DNA from: Roseobacter ponti
Lineage (GTDB): Bacteria > Pseudomonadota > Alphaproteobacteria > Rhodobacterales > Rhodobacteraceae
Length of the DNA stretch: 64,000 nt
Assembly: GCF_012932215.1 (NCBI RefSeq)
Contig: NZ_CP048788.1
Coordinates: forward strand, 2,666,001 to 2,730,000
Reading direction: 5' to 3'
This document shows positions 17,419 through 26,068 of this stretch, piece by piece. Each line of letters opens with the position of its first letter. Position 1 is the first letter of the stretch. A program made the position numbers and the translations under genes. The notes below the pieces were generated by a model. The model made no database searches and was not told the DNA's origin. It saw only the letters and a list, made by a program, of their open reading frames with translations.

Positions 17419-19449
17419 ATGACCCGTGATCCGCGATATGATGTGCTCTTTCAGCCGGTGAAAATCGGCCCGGTAACCGCGCGCAACCGTTTTTATCAGG
17501 TGCCGCACTGCAACGGCATGGGCCGCAGTTTCCCGTCGTCGATGGCAGAGATGCGCCGCACAAAGGCCGAGGGCGGCTGGGCTGTGATCTGCACCGAGGA
17601 GATTGAAATCCACCCCTCAGGGGATCACTCACCATGGGCCGGCGGACGGCTCTGGGACGACAGCGATATCCCGGTGCTGGCGAAGATGTGCGAGGGCATT
17701 CACGAATTTGGCAGCCTCGCCGGCGCCGAGATCAATCACGCAGGGCAGATGGCCGCCAACCGCTACAGCCGCGACGTGCCGCTGGCGCCATCGCACCTGC
17801 CCGTGGCGCTGCATGACCCGGTGCAGGCCCGCGCCATGGACCACGAGGACATCCGCAATCTGCGCCGCTGGCACCGCGATGCGGCGCTGCGCGCGAAAAA
17901 GGCGGGCTTTGATCTGGTTTATGTCTATGCCGGGCATCAGCTGTCGACGATTTCGCACTTCCTCTCGCCCTACCGCAACCGGCGCTCGGACGAGTACGGC
18001 GGATCGCTTGAAAACCGCACACGGCTGTTGCGTGAAATACTGGCGGATACCAAAGACGCCGTGGGCGACACCTGTGCCGTCGCCCTGCGCTTTGCCGTCG
18101 ATGAACTGATGGGGGATCTGGGGTTCACTAGCACCGGCGAGGGTCGCGATCTGATCGAAATGCTGGCCGAGGAGCCGGACCTCTGGGACGTGAACATCAG
18201 CGCCTGGGAACATGACAGCGCCACCTCACGCTTCAAGGCCCAGGGGTTTCAGGATGACTACGTGGCTTTCGTCAAAGAGGTCACCAGCAAACCCGTCGTC
18301 GGTGTCGGCCGCTATACTTCGCCCGATGCGATGGTTTCTCTGATCAACAAGGGTCGGCTCGATATGATTGGCGCGGCGCGGCCTTCGATTGCCGATCCCT
18401 TCCTGCCCAGGAAGATCGAAGAGGGCCGCATCGAGGACATCCGTGAGTGTATCGGGTGCAATATCTGTGTCTCCGGTGACAACCATTTCACGCCGATCCG
18501 CTGCACTCAGAACCCGACGATGGGCGAAGAATGGCGTAAAGGATGGCACCCCGAGCGGATCGCCCCGCGGACGGCGGATGAAACGGTGCTGATCATCGGC
18601 GCCGGACCCGCAGGTCTTGAGGCCGCGCGCGCGCTGGGACAACGCGGCTATCACGTGACGCTGGCCGATAAAGCCGGTGAGGCCGGCGGCCGTGTGACCC
18701 TCGAACGAAAGCTGCCTGGCCTCGCGGAATGGGGCCGTGTTGCGGACTACCGGACGTATCAGATCAGCCAGATGGCCAATGTGGATTTCTTTCCGGAGAG
18801 CGCCATGACGCCCGATACCATCGCCGAATTTGACGCCGATCATGTGGCAATCGCCACAGGCGCGCGCTGGACAGCGGACGGGATCGGCCGGCAGAACCCG
18901 CTGGGCATTGATTGCGCGGACGGCGCGCAGGTTCTGACGCCCGACGATGTGATGACGGGCACGGTACCCGAGGGGCCGGTTGTGGTGTTTGACGACGATC
19001 ATTTTTACATGGGCGGCGTGATTGCCGAAAAGCTCCGGCGCGACGGCTGCGATGTGACGCTGGTGACCCCCGCCGGCGAGGTCTCCTCCTGGACGCACAA
19101 CACTCTTGATCAGCACGCCATTCAGAAGCAGTTGCTGGAACTTGGGGTCCGCATCATCACCTCCCATAATCTCACTGCGATCCGCGCAGGCGAGGCCGAT
19201 ATCGGCTGCGTCTTCACCGATGCGCCGCGCAGCATTTCCTGCGAGACTGCCGTGCTCGTGACCATGCGCCGCCCGGTGGATGATCTCTGGCACGCGCGTC
19301 CGGCACTGACCCGCATAGGCGATGCGCTCGGCCCTTCGACGATCGCTGCCGCCGTCTACAGCGGGCACCGCTATGCCCGCGAACTGGGCGCACCTGACGA
19401 GGGCAACGTGCCCTTCCGCCGCGAACTCATCAACCTGTCCCCGAACTGA
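17419..19449 (+). CDS. Trimethylamine dehydrogenase-like flavoprotein, paralog 2
   Basis: A 676-residue paralog of the preceding protein, starting one base after its stop codon; an in-frame ATG at 17311 lies inside gene 1 and is rejected. FMN-linking Cys31 (VPHCNGMG), Tyr170, His173, Trp263 and Asp266 (SAWEHDSATSRF) are all present, as are the cluster cysteines of CIGCNIC at 344-350. As in paralog 1 the TMADH cage residue Tyr60 is a glutamate (CTEE) and Trp355 is Asp. The nucleotide-binding half has GAGPAGLEAARALG. Shared Glu61 and the near-identical numbering suggest paralogs 1 and 2 act on related substrates, or form a hetero-oligomer, while paralog 3 differs. Electrons would go to an ETF-like acceptor, not encoded here. 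Confidence 0.88.
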   Translation: MTRDPRYDVLFQPVKIGPVTARNRFYQVPHCNGMGRSFPSSMAEMRRTKAEGGWAVICTEEIEIHPSGDHSPWAGGRLWDDSDIPVLAKMCEGIHEFGSLAGAEINHAGQMAANRYSRDVPLAPSHLPVALHDPVQARAMDHEDIRNLRRWHRDAALRAKKAGFDLVYVYAGHQLSTISHFLSPYRNRRSDEYGGSLENRTRLLREILADTKDAVGDTCAVALRFAVDELMGDLGFTSTGEGRDLIEMLAEEPDLWDVNISAWEHDSATSRFKAQGFQDDYVAFVKEVTSKPVVGVGRYTSPDAMVSLINKGRLDMIGAARPSIADPFLPRKIEEGRIEDIRECIGCNICVSGDNHFTPIRCTQNPTMGEEWRKGWHPERIAPRTADETVLIIGAGPAGLEAARALGQRGYHVTLADKAGEAGGRVTLERKLPGLAEWGRVADYRTYQISQMANVDFFPESAMTPDTIAEFDADHVAIATGARWTADGIGRQNPLGIDCADGAQVLTPDDVMTGTVPEGPVVVFDDDHFYMGGVIAEKLRRDGCDVTLVTPAGEVSSWTHNTLDQHAIQKQLLELGVRIITSHNLTAIRAGEADIGCVFTDAPRSISCETAVLVTMRRPVDDLWHARPALTRIGDALGPSTIAAAVYSGHRYARELGAPDEGNVPFRRELINLSPN

Positions 19450-19464
19450 TCAGAGGCTCATCCA

Positions 19465-22017
19465 GTGTCCCGAGACCCGCGTTACGACATCCTTTTCCAG
19501 CCGCAGAAAATCGGCCCGGTCACAGCCAAAAACCGGTTCTATCAGGTGCCGCACTGCACGGGCATGGGCTATCTGCGGCCCCGTATGCTGGCCGATCTGC
19601 GCGCCACTAAGGCCGAAGGCGGCTGGGGCGTGGTCTGCACGGAATATAACTCGATCCACCCCTCCTCTGACGATCTCACCCATGTCTCCGCCTCGCTCTG
19701 GGATGACAGCGACGTGCGCGCGCATTCGCTGATGACCGACAAGGTGCATGAACACGGGGCGCTGGCCGGTGCGGAGCTGTGGTATGGCGGGGCGCGCACG
19801 GCCAATATGCTGACACGTGAGATCGCGCTGGATCTCGACAGCATGCCCAACGCTGTGGGCCACCCGTTCCAGACCCGCGCCATGGACAAACAGGACATAC
19901 GCGATCTGCGCCGCTGGCACCGCCGCGCCGCACTGCGCGCGCGCGAGGCAGGATTTGACGTGGTCTACGTTTACGCCACGCATACCTATCTGCTCTCCAA
20001 TTTCCTCAGCCCCAAAGCCAACACGCGCAGCGACGAATATGGCGGCAGCCTCGCCAACCGCGTGCGGCTGGTGCGTGAACTCATCGAAGAGACCAAAGAG
20101 GCCGTGGGCGACCGCTGCGCAGTCGCTGTGCGCTTTTCCGCAGATGAACAGATCGGCGAGGACGGGGTGCCCATCCACGGTGAGCGGCGCGATATGTTCG
20201 GCATGCTTGCCGGCCTGCCTGACCTCTGGGACATCAACATCGCCAGTTATTTTGTCGAGATGGGGGTGTCGCGCTTTACCAAAGAGGCCGCTCTGGAGCC
20301 CTATATGGACTTCGTCAAAAGCCAGACGGATAAGCCGGTGGTCACCGTCGGACGCTTTACCTCGCCCGATACGATGGTGAGCCAGATCCGGCGCGGTATC
20401 ACTGATTTCATCGGCGCAGCACGCCCCTCCATCGCAGATCCGTTCCTGCCAAAGAAAATCGAAGAGGGCCGCTTCGAAGACATCCGCGAATGCATCGGCT
20501 GCAACGTCTGCTATTCCGGCGACAGCATCGGCGTGGCCATCCGCTGCACGCAGAACCCGACAATGGGAGAAGAGTGGCGCAAAGGCTGGCATCCCGAAGA
20601 GATGAACCCGGCACGCTCTGAGGCTTCGGTGCTCGTGGTGGGCGCCGGTCCGGCGGGTCTTGAAGCCACGCGCGCGCTTGGCAGGCGCGGCTATAAGGTC
20701 ACCCTGGCAGATGCCGGGCGCGAGCCGGGCGGCCGCCTGCCGCGCGAAGCCGCTCTGCCCGGCATGAACGAATACATCCGCGTGCGCGATTACCGCGTCC
20801 AGCAGTTTCACAAGATGACCAATGTCGAGGTCTTTGCCGAAAGCTCGCTGACCGCCAGAGACGTTATCGATTTCGGCGCGGATCACGTGGCCCTGGCCAC
20901 CGGCGCGCGCTGGCGCAAAGACCGCTTTGACGGTGAGACCTATGTCTCTGTCGTGGCCCCGGGAAGCGATCCGGAAATTCTCACCGCCGACGACATCATG
21001 GATGGCCGGCTGCCGGATGGCCCGACGCTCGTCTATGACGAGGACGGCTATTACATGGGCGGTGTGATCGCCGAAAAGCTGAAGGCGGCGGGGCTCGCGG
21101 TCACGCTGTGCACACCCTCCGAAGTGGTCTCGGAATGGGCCGGCAAAACCTCCGAGCGGTGGACGATTCGCACCCATCTGATGAAACTCGGGATTGATCT
21201 TGAGCTTTCGCAGTCGCTCACCTTCTTTGACGGGCAGAACGCAGTGCTCTCCTGTCAGTTCACCGGCGCGGAAAAACAGCTCGCTGTGAGCGCGGTCGTC
21301 ATGGTCACCCAGCGCCGCCCCGATGACGCGCTTTATCACGAGATCCTCGCGACGGTGGACGGCGATGCCGATGCCCTGCCCTTCACGCTCACGCGGATCG
21401 GGGACTGCAATGCACCCTCGATTGTGGCCGGTGCCACCTATGCTGGGCACCGCTACGCGCGAGAACTCGAAGAGGTCACAGATAAGGACATGCCGCTCAG
21501 ACACGACCGTGTGGACGTGGGTCTGGTGGCGCCGTCCTCATCCACAACGCCTTCACCGGAATACCTTGAAACGCTGCTGCGGTATTACGAGGAAGAGGTT
21601 GAGGGGGAAGCTTATTTTGCAGGTCTTGCCGCGCGGATGGCTGACGAGGGCCTGCGCGAAAAGATGCAGCTTCTGGCAGATGTGGAGACATATACCGCCG
21701 CCGCTATGCGCCCGCTTGTAGAGAAATACGGCCTGACGCCCCGCGCAACGGAAAAGCTTGAGGCCAGTGGCCGGGCGCAGGCCGCTGAGGCATCAACCGA
21801 CTGGGAGAAGATCATCGGAGAGATGCACCGGACCTACCCTGGCTATATTGCTGAATTTGAGCGGCTTGAGGCCATGGCCCCGCCCGAAGACCTGGCCGCG
21901 CTCCGGATAGCTACCGCACATGAAGTGGTGGCAGTTGAATTCCTGAAGCGTGAAAGCGCCGGGCGCCCGGACAGCCCCGACCCGCTGCGGCAGTTCCTGC
22001 AGACCGGCGCGGCCTGA
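19465..22017 (+). CDS. Trimethylamine dehydrogenase-like flavoprotein, paralog 3, fused to a ferritin-like helical domain
   Basis: An 850-residue protein starting at GTG, 15 bases after paralog 2. Residues 1 to about 685 are TMADH-like: FMN-linking Cys31, Tyr170, His173, and cluster Cys343, 346, 349 and 361. Unlike its neighbours it keeps Tyr61 (the TMADH Tyr60 cage residue), but Trp264 becomes Tyr262 and Asp267 becomes Glu265. After a Ser/Thr/Pro linker (SSSTTPSP) an extra region of about 165 residues appears, with four predicted amphipathic helices rich in Glu. Patterns such as YYEEEVEGEAYF, LADVETYTAAAM and ATAHEVVAVEFL resemble ferritin/rubrerythrin-like bundles. TMADH itself (about 730 residues) lacks this. 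The extra domain may bind metal or serve docking; that is inference. Confidence 0.85.
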   Translation: MSRDPRYDILFQPQKIGPVTAKNRFYQVPHCTGMGYLRPRMLADLRATKAEGGWGVVCTEYNSIHPSSDDLTHVSASLWDDSDVRAHSLMTDKVHEHGALAGAELWYGGARTANMLTREIALDLDSMPNAVGHPFQTRAMDKQDIRDLRRWHRRAALRAREAGFDVVYVYATHTYLLSNFLSPKANTRSDEYGGSLANRVRLVRELIEETKEAVGDRCAVAVRFSADEQIGEDGVPIHGERRDMFGMLAGLPDLWDINIASYFVEMGVSRFTKEAALEPYMDFVKSQTDKPVVTVGRFTSPDTMVSQIRRGITDFIGAARPSIADPFLPKKIEEGRFEDIRECIGCNVCYSGDSIGVAIRCTQNPTMGEEWRKGWHPEEMNPARSEASVLVVGAGPAGLEATRALGRRGYKVTLADAGREPGGRLPREAALPGMNEYIRVRDYRVQQFHKMTNVEVFAESSLTARDVIDFGADHVALATGARWRKDRFDGETYVSVVAPGSDPEILTADDIMDGRLPDGPTLVYDEDGYYMGGVIAEKLKAAGLAVTLCTPSEVVSEWAGKTSERWTIRTHLMKLGIDLELSQSLTFFDGQNAVLSCQFTGAEKQLAVSAVVMVTQRRPDDALYHEILATVDGDADALPFTLTRIGDCNAPSIVAGATYAGHRYARELEEVTDKDMPLRHDRVDVGLVAPSSSTTPSPEYLETLLRYYEEEVEGEAYFAGLAARMADEGLREKMQLLADVETYTAAAMRPLVEKYGLTPRATEKLEASGRAQAAEASTDWEKIIGEMHRTYPGYIAEFERLEAMAPPEDLAALRIATAHEVVAVEFLKRESAGRPDSPDPLRQFLQTGAA

Positions 22018-22019
22018 GA

Positions 22020-22223
22020 ATGCGCGCCCGGTGGATCACAGCGGGGGTTCTTCTGTCCACGTTAGGTGCGGCGGGCGCTTTTTATGCGCTCACCGGCTTG
22101 TCAGAACCTCCGCCCACAGCCATCGCGGAGGCCCCTGACTGCGACAGCTGCAGCGCGCGTAAACAGAACATAAAGCGCGTGCAGCAGGCGCTTAATCCTG
22201 CTCCGGCACCCGGGTCTGATTGA
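22020..22223 (+). CDS. Small membrane-anchored or secreted CxxC protein
   Basis: A 67-residue frame beginning two bases after the paralog 3 stop codon, in the same direction. The N-terminus is Arg-rich and followed by a hydrophobic segment (WITAGVLLSTLGAAGAFYAL), a signal anchor or signal peptide. The remaining 40 residues are polar and contain a CDSCSA motif (CxxC) followed by a short basic helix. No family is recognised. Operon position and the clear export signal argue for a real gene; it could bind a metal or haem, or act as a redox helper of the neighbouring enzymes. It has no strong ribosome site and may rely on coupling. Confidence 0.5.
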   Translation: MRARWITAGVLLSTLGAAGAFYALTGLSEPPPTAIAEAPDCDSCSARKQNIKRVQQALNPAPAPGSD

Positions 22224-22361
22224 GCCTGTGGCAGCTGCGGTTCCTCATGTTCTCTCCGCACCGCAGATATGCGGTCAGACTGTGAGAAACTGCGTTCCGG
22301 ACCCGGGGCACAGGTCGGCCATGCCCCGGTTGCTGCCCGCCGGAACCACGCTCCGAGGACG

Positions 22362-22715
22362 ATGATGATACACATGCTCTCCAGTTTTGATCTGCGTCCC
22401 GGAGAAGATTTCGCCACCTTTGCCGGTGACTACGATGTCTTTCTCGCGGATCTGCGCGCGGCCGGCATGATCGCCGGGGCCGGCCCTCTCGGGCGGCGTG
22501 TGAACGACACGCCTATGGATACCGATGAAGCTCATACCCAGACCTGTTTTTCGGTGATGCAGTTTCGTGACCGTGCCCCGCTTGATGCCGCCTATGCGCA
22601 TATCGACGCGCGCGCCCGCCCCGGAACCTCAAGCCACCTGCGGATGTACCGCCGCCTGACCAACACCGTTTTTCTGTGCTGGGAAGACGCAAGCCATGAA
22701 AAGGAAACGCCATGA
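22362..22715 (+). CDS. DUF6614-like family protein
   Basis: A protein of about 117 residues recognised as the family containing HMLSSFDLRPGEDFATF, GAGPLGRRVNDTPMDTD and LRMYRRLTNTVFLCWED, common in Rhodobacterales next to amine and methyl-compound catabolic genes. The fold is probably ferredoxin-like (dimeric alpha-beta barrel). The open frame extends upstream to 22269, but GAGGA at 22355-22359 points to the ATG at 22362, which is immediately followed by a second ATG. Its stop overlaps the bicupin start (ATGA at 22712). The biochemical role is unknown; context suggests a step downstream of demethylation. Confidence 0.75.
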   Translation: MMIHMLSSFDLRPGEDFATFAGDYDVFLADLRAAGMIAGAGPLGRRVNDTPMDTDEAHTQTCFSVMQFRDRAPLDAAYAHIDARARPGTSSHLRMYRRLTNTVFLCWEDASHEKETP

Positions 22716-23488
22716 CGAAGACCGCCACAATCATCCGTTTTGATCCGCAGGGGCCTGACGGCCTCGAGACCTGGGAGGAGATGAACTACGCGAGCCTCGT
22801 CTCAGGTGAGCCCGTGCAGCGCGGTCACATCTATCACGAGATCGAGGCGCAGGGCTATCTCGCCGGGGTCTGGGACTGCACCGCCTTTACCGATCAGATG
22901 ATGCCCTATCCGGTTGATGAATATATGCTTTTCCTCAAAGGTGATCTGTCGATGGTGCTGCCCGACGGGCGGGAGATTGATATCCGGGCAGGTGATGCTT
23001 TCGTGATCCCGAAAGGGTTCATGTGCCAGTGGAAACAGCCGGGTCCGGTGCACAAGATTTTCATGATCCTCGACGGGCCTGTGCCCGATGCAGAGAATGC
23101 CTCGCTCAGACGGATCACCGTGCCGGACCTCTCTGCACCCGACGGTGCGGATGTGACGGCTTCGCGCACCGATTTTCTGAACGCCGCAGGTACCATGCGC
23201 GTCGAGGTGCAGAGCTTTGGCGCAACGACGCAGCCTGGCAAGAAGGCCTCTGAAAACATGCTGATCTCTGTGCTGGAGGGCCGTCTGAGCCTGCATGACG
23301 GGCTGGAAGCGCATGAATTTCTGCCCGGTGATACGGCCTATATCCACCAGAATGACAGTGTGAGCTGGGAAACGGACGCCGGCACCCGGGTGATCACCGC
23401 CAGCTATATCGACATGGCTGAAGCTCAGGTCTCGGCAAACTCCTCTTCAACCTCGGATATGGCATCGGTCAGAATGTCGAACATCTGA
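22712..23488 (+). CDS. Bicupin-domain protein
   Basis: A 258-residue protein with two cupin barrels. The first includes [33 protein letters not shown] (about 70-105) and the segment [16 protein letters not shown], typical of Cupin_3-type domains. The second spans about 160-240 ([30 protein letters not shown]). The first barrel lacks an obvious His-His metal pair. It is coupled to the DUF6614 gene and ends the plus-strand operon; its last 64 bases overlap the convergent aminotransferase gene. Proteins of this type can be isomerases, aminohydrolases or ligand-binding proteins, and no specific reaction can be assigned. Confidence 0.8.
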   Translation: MTKTATIIRFDPQGPDGLETWEEMNYASLVSGEPVQRGHIYHEIEAQGYLAGVWDCTAFTDQMMPYPVDEYMLFLKGDLSMVLPDGREIDIRAGDAFVIPKGFMCQWKQPGPVHKIFMILDGPVPDAENASLRRITVPDLSAPDGADVTASRTDFLNAAGTMRVEVQSFGATTQPGKKASENMLISVLEGRLSLHDGLEAHEFLPGDTAYIHQNDSVSWETDAGTRVITASYIDMAEAQVSANSSSTSDMASVRMSNI

Positions 23489-24807
23489 TCGACCTGCTCA
23501 GGCGAGATCGTCAGCGGCGGTGAGAAGACGCACATGTTAATGAGCGGCCGCACAATCAGCCCGCGCGCCTCACAGGCCTCGTCGAGGCGTGCCCCGAGCG
23601 TGCGCTGCACATCAAGCGGCGTATTGCGGCCGTCGATGAGTCCCTCAAGGCAGCCCAGAAGCCCCATGCCGCGCGCGTCCCCGATGATCGGCGAGGACTC
23701 GAGCGCCGTCAGCCGCTCCTGAAACTGCGGCGCGATCGCCCGGACGTGTTCCAGCAACCCGTCGCGTTCGATGATTTCAATGTTTTTCAGCGCAGCGGCA
23801 CAGCACACAGGATGCGCCGAATAGGTATATCCGTTGGGAAAGAGCACATCGTGATCGGCGCCTGTCATGCGCTCCATCACCCGGTCGGAGATGATGCAGG
23901 CCCCCAGCGGCAGATAGCCCGACGTAATCCCCTTGGCGCAGGTGATGATATCGGGCTCGATCCCGAAGACCTCTTCAGACGCAAACCAGTGCCCGAGACG
24001 TCCGAACGCCGTAACGACCTCGTCTGAGATATACAGGATATCGTGCCTGCGGCAGAGCTCCAGCGTGCGGCGGTGATAGCCTTCGGGCGGGATGATCACG
24101 CCGCCGGAACAAAGCACCGGTTCGGCGATAAAGGCACCGATGTACTCCGGGCCCACATCGGCGATCAAGCGTTCAAGGTCATCGACCTTGGCGTCACACC
24201 AGGCCGCCTCAGACATGCCCTCCGGTCGGATGTAAGGATTGACGTCCGGCAGAAACCGCACGAGCCGGTCCTCAAAATCGAAACAGCTTTTGTCGCGTTC
24301 TTTGCCCGTCACGCTTGCGGCAAGATAGGTGGACCCGTGATAGCCCTTTTCCCGGGCGATGATAATCTTTTTCCCGGGCCGCCCGAGCCGGTTGTTCATG
24401 AACTGCATCGTGCGCAGCGCGGTATCCACCGCCGTTGAGCCACCGGTGGTGAACATCACAGTGTTGAGGTTTTCGGGCGCCATGGCCGCAACTTTTTCCG
24501 CAAGTGCTGCAGCCGGTGCGGTGGTCGAAGACCAGGGCGAGGCATAGGGCAATTCCATTACCTGGGCTGCAATGGCATCGGCCATTTCCTTGCGGCCATA
24601 GCCGATCTGCACCGCCCACATGCCCGCCGGCCCGTCGATCAGGCGACGCCCGGCGCCGTCATAGACGTATATCCCGTCGCCCCGGGTGAATGCATACCGC
24701 TCGCCTTCCTTCCAGGATCCCATATGCTCCCAGGGGTGCAGATGGTGCTTCTGATCGACGTCCAGCATATGGTCGATTGCGCGGTTGTGGCCTGCTTTCG
24801 GTGTCAC
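23425..24807 (-). CDS. Class III omega-aminotransferase (SpuC-like)
   Basis: A 460-residue PLP enzyme that moves a terminal amino group from a diamine or amino acid to pyruvate or a 2-oxoacid. Landmarks are HPWEHMGSW at the N-terminus, [13 protein letters not shown] near 59, the phosphate-binding GGSTAVDTA near 122, GYHGST at 155, [15 protein letters not shown] with Asp262, and the PLP lysine Lys292 in [14 protein letters not shown]. Putrescine- and omega-amino-acid-pyruvate transaminases have this form. It is transcribed toward the TMADH operon and overlaps the bicupin 3' end by 64 bp. The operator-like repeat at 24881-24898 ahead of it matches the one ahead of the importer, so it likely belongs to the same regulon. 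Confidence 0.88.
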   Translation of the reverse strand: MTPKAGHNRAIDHMLDVDQKHHLHPWEHMGSWKEGERYAFTRGDGIYVYDGAGRRLIDGPAGMWAVQIGYGRKEMADAIAAQVMELPYASPWSSTTAPAAALAEKVAAMAPENLNTVMFTTGGSTAVDTALRTMQFMNNRLGRPGKKIIIAREKGYHGSTYLAASVTGKERDKSCFDFEDRLVRFLPDVNPYIRPEGMSEAAWCDAKVDDLERLIADVGPEYIGAFIAEPVLCSGGVIIPPEGYHRRTLELCRRHDILYISDEVVTAFGRLGHWFASEEVFGIEPDIITCAKGITSGYLPLGACIISDRVMERMTGADHDVLFPNGYTYSAHPVCCAAALKNIEIIERDGLLEHVRAIAPQFQERLTALESSPIIGDARGMGLLGCLEGLIDGRNTPLDVQRTLGARLDEACEARGLIVRPLINMCVFSPPLTISPEQVDQMFDILTDAISEVEEEFAET

Positions 24808-24880
24808 GTGGTCATCTCCTCGTGCCGCGTCAGAGCAGGCACCTGGTGCTGTTTTTAAGAAGTGCCGTCAGTATGGCACG

Positions 24881-24898
24881 ATTGAACGGATATTCAAT
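24881..24898. promoter_or_regulatory. Inverted-repeat operator ATTGAA-N6-TTCAAT overlapping the aminotransferase promoter
   Basis: ATTGAACGGATATTCAAT has perfect 6-bp arms and matches the site at 10411-10428 at 15 of 18 positions. On the minus strand it overlaps a promoter reading TTGAAT, 16 bp, CATACT, which lies upstream of the aminotransferase start at 24807. A bound TetR-type dimer would cover the -35 box and part of the spacer and so repress transcription. The match between two distant promoters around one TetR gene is the main evidence. Confidence 0.6.
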
Positions 24899-25058
24899 CG
24901 CCAGGGCAGCACTCCGGGCCGTGCGGGCGCGCACACGGGCGACACAGCACAAAAATCAGACCACAGGTGCCGATCTCCTGGCAGAATGGTTGCGCAGTCA
25001 GGGCCGGCGCCAGCTCAGACCCCGCCCGGCCTGCACGGGCGGCCCCTGCCCGGCCGGC

Positions 25059-25838
25059 TCACACCGGTTTGCGCCCGCGAATGTGATGCGGGCAATGCTC
25101 TGCGCTCTCAAGGACACCCACGAGCTTGCTCCAGATTGCGATCTGATGATCAATGAAAGCCTGCCCGTGCCGTTCACTCAGTCGGCCGCGTTCCGCGCCT
25201 GTGAGCCATGCCAGTTCTTCGCGGGCAACGCCGCTGTACCAGGGGTTGCGGTTGACCAGTTCGACGTCGGTGAACCCTGCCGCCTGCATCGCTTTGGCAT
25301 AGGCCGAGGGCGATGCCATGGCAAAATCGAGCCCTTCCTCCCTGATGTAGTCCGCCATCTCCGGCGAGGGAGCTTCATCATGGCTGATCAGCCAGTCCGA
25401 TACGGCAAACCGGCCTCCGGGCCGCAGCACGCGGAAGGCATCTGCGGTCAGTGCCGCTTTGTCCGGGATGTGGATGATCGAGTCTTTCGAAAAAACCAGA
25501 TCAAATGTGCCATCTCCGAAAGGAAACGGGCCGGGGCTGACTTTCACGATTTCGACTTTATCCGACAGGACCTCGCGCGCGACACGCGCCCGCGCAGCGT
25601 CACAGACGGGATCCTCCACGTCTATTCCCGTCACCTTTGCCGCGCCGTAGTCGCGCGCCAGCAGGACCGCACAGGCTCCCGAGCCGGATCCGATATCCAG
25701 CACGTGTTTGCCGGCCACGTCGACGCCGGTCAGAACCCGCCCGACTTCATCCGCGCCGCCAGGGGAGAGAAAGCCATCGCCCCAGATGTCTTCAAGGAAA
25801 TCAATATGCTGTTTGTCGTATAAAATATCGTCGCTCAT
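25059..25838 (-). CDS. SAM-dependent methyltransferase (sarcosine/dimethylglycine or phosphoethanolamine N-methyltransferase-like)
   Basis: A 259-residue class I methyltransferase. The frame is open to 25958, but GGAGGG lies just ahead of the ATG at 25838, giving the start MSDDILYDKQHIDFLEDIWG. FLSPGG near 23 and the SAM-binding motif VLDIGSGSGACAVLLA near 45 are followed by VTGIDVEDPVCDAARARV (acidic ribose-binding loop), LVFSKDSIIHIPDK and VLRPGGRFAVSDWLIS. The FLSPGG start resembles small-molecule N-methyltransferases of the glycine betaine and phosphoethanolamine type. It is a single gene; proximity to the methylated-amine cluster is suggestive but no shared control element was seen at its own start. 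An arsenite or other small-molecule methyltransferase cannot be excluded. Confidence 0.78.
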   Translation of the reverse strand: MSDDILYDKQHIDFLEDIWGDGFLSPGGADEVGRVLTGVDVAGKHVLDIGSGSGACAVLLARDYGAAKVTGIDVEDPVCDAARARVAREVLSDKVEIVKVSPGPFPFGDGTFDLVFSKDSIIHIPDKAALTADAFRVLRPGGRFAVSDWLISHDEAPSPEMADYIREEGLDFAMASPSAYAKAMQAAGFTDVELVNRNPWYSGVAREELAWLTGAERGRLSERHGQAFIDHQIAIWSKLVGVLESAEHCPHHIRGRKPV

Positions 25839-26068
25839 CAGAACCCTCCGTGCCCCTTCCAGTGAACAGGCAAAGCTGCTGATCTGGCAAGCAGGTTTGG
25901 CAGGAGCACCGCAAATTCGGCCCGACCGGAGCACGAAGGACAGTAAATCGTGCGGCATCGCTCAGCGGTTCGATGAATCGTCGCGGCACTGTAAACGCCC
26001 GGAAGGGCCCATTGCCCGAGGCGACCGGCCCGCCGCGACCAGCCGTGGGCGCAGCGATCCGCCCGTCG

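Noticed and set aside
19450-21504. 684-codon open frame on the minus strand
   Set aside because: It is antisense to TMADH paralog 3, whose plus-strand reading carries all family motifs; long antisense frames are common in GC-rich genes. A similar 620-codon frame at 15558-17420 is rejected for the same reason.
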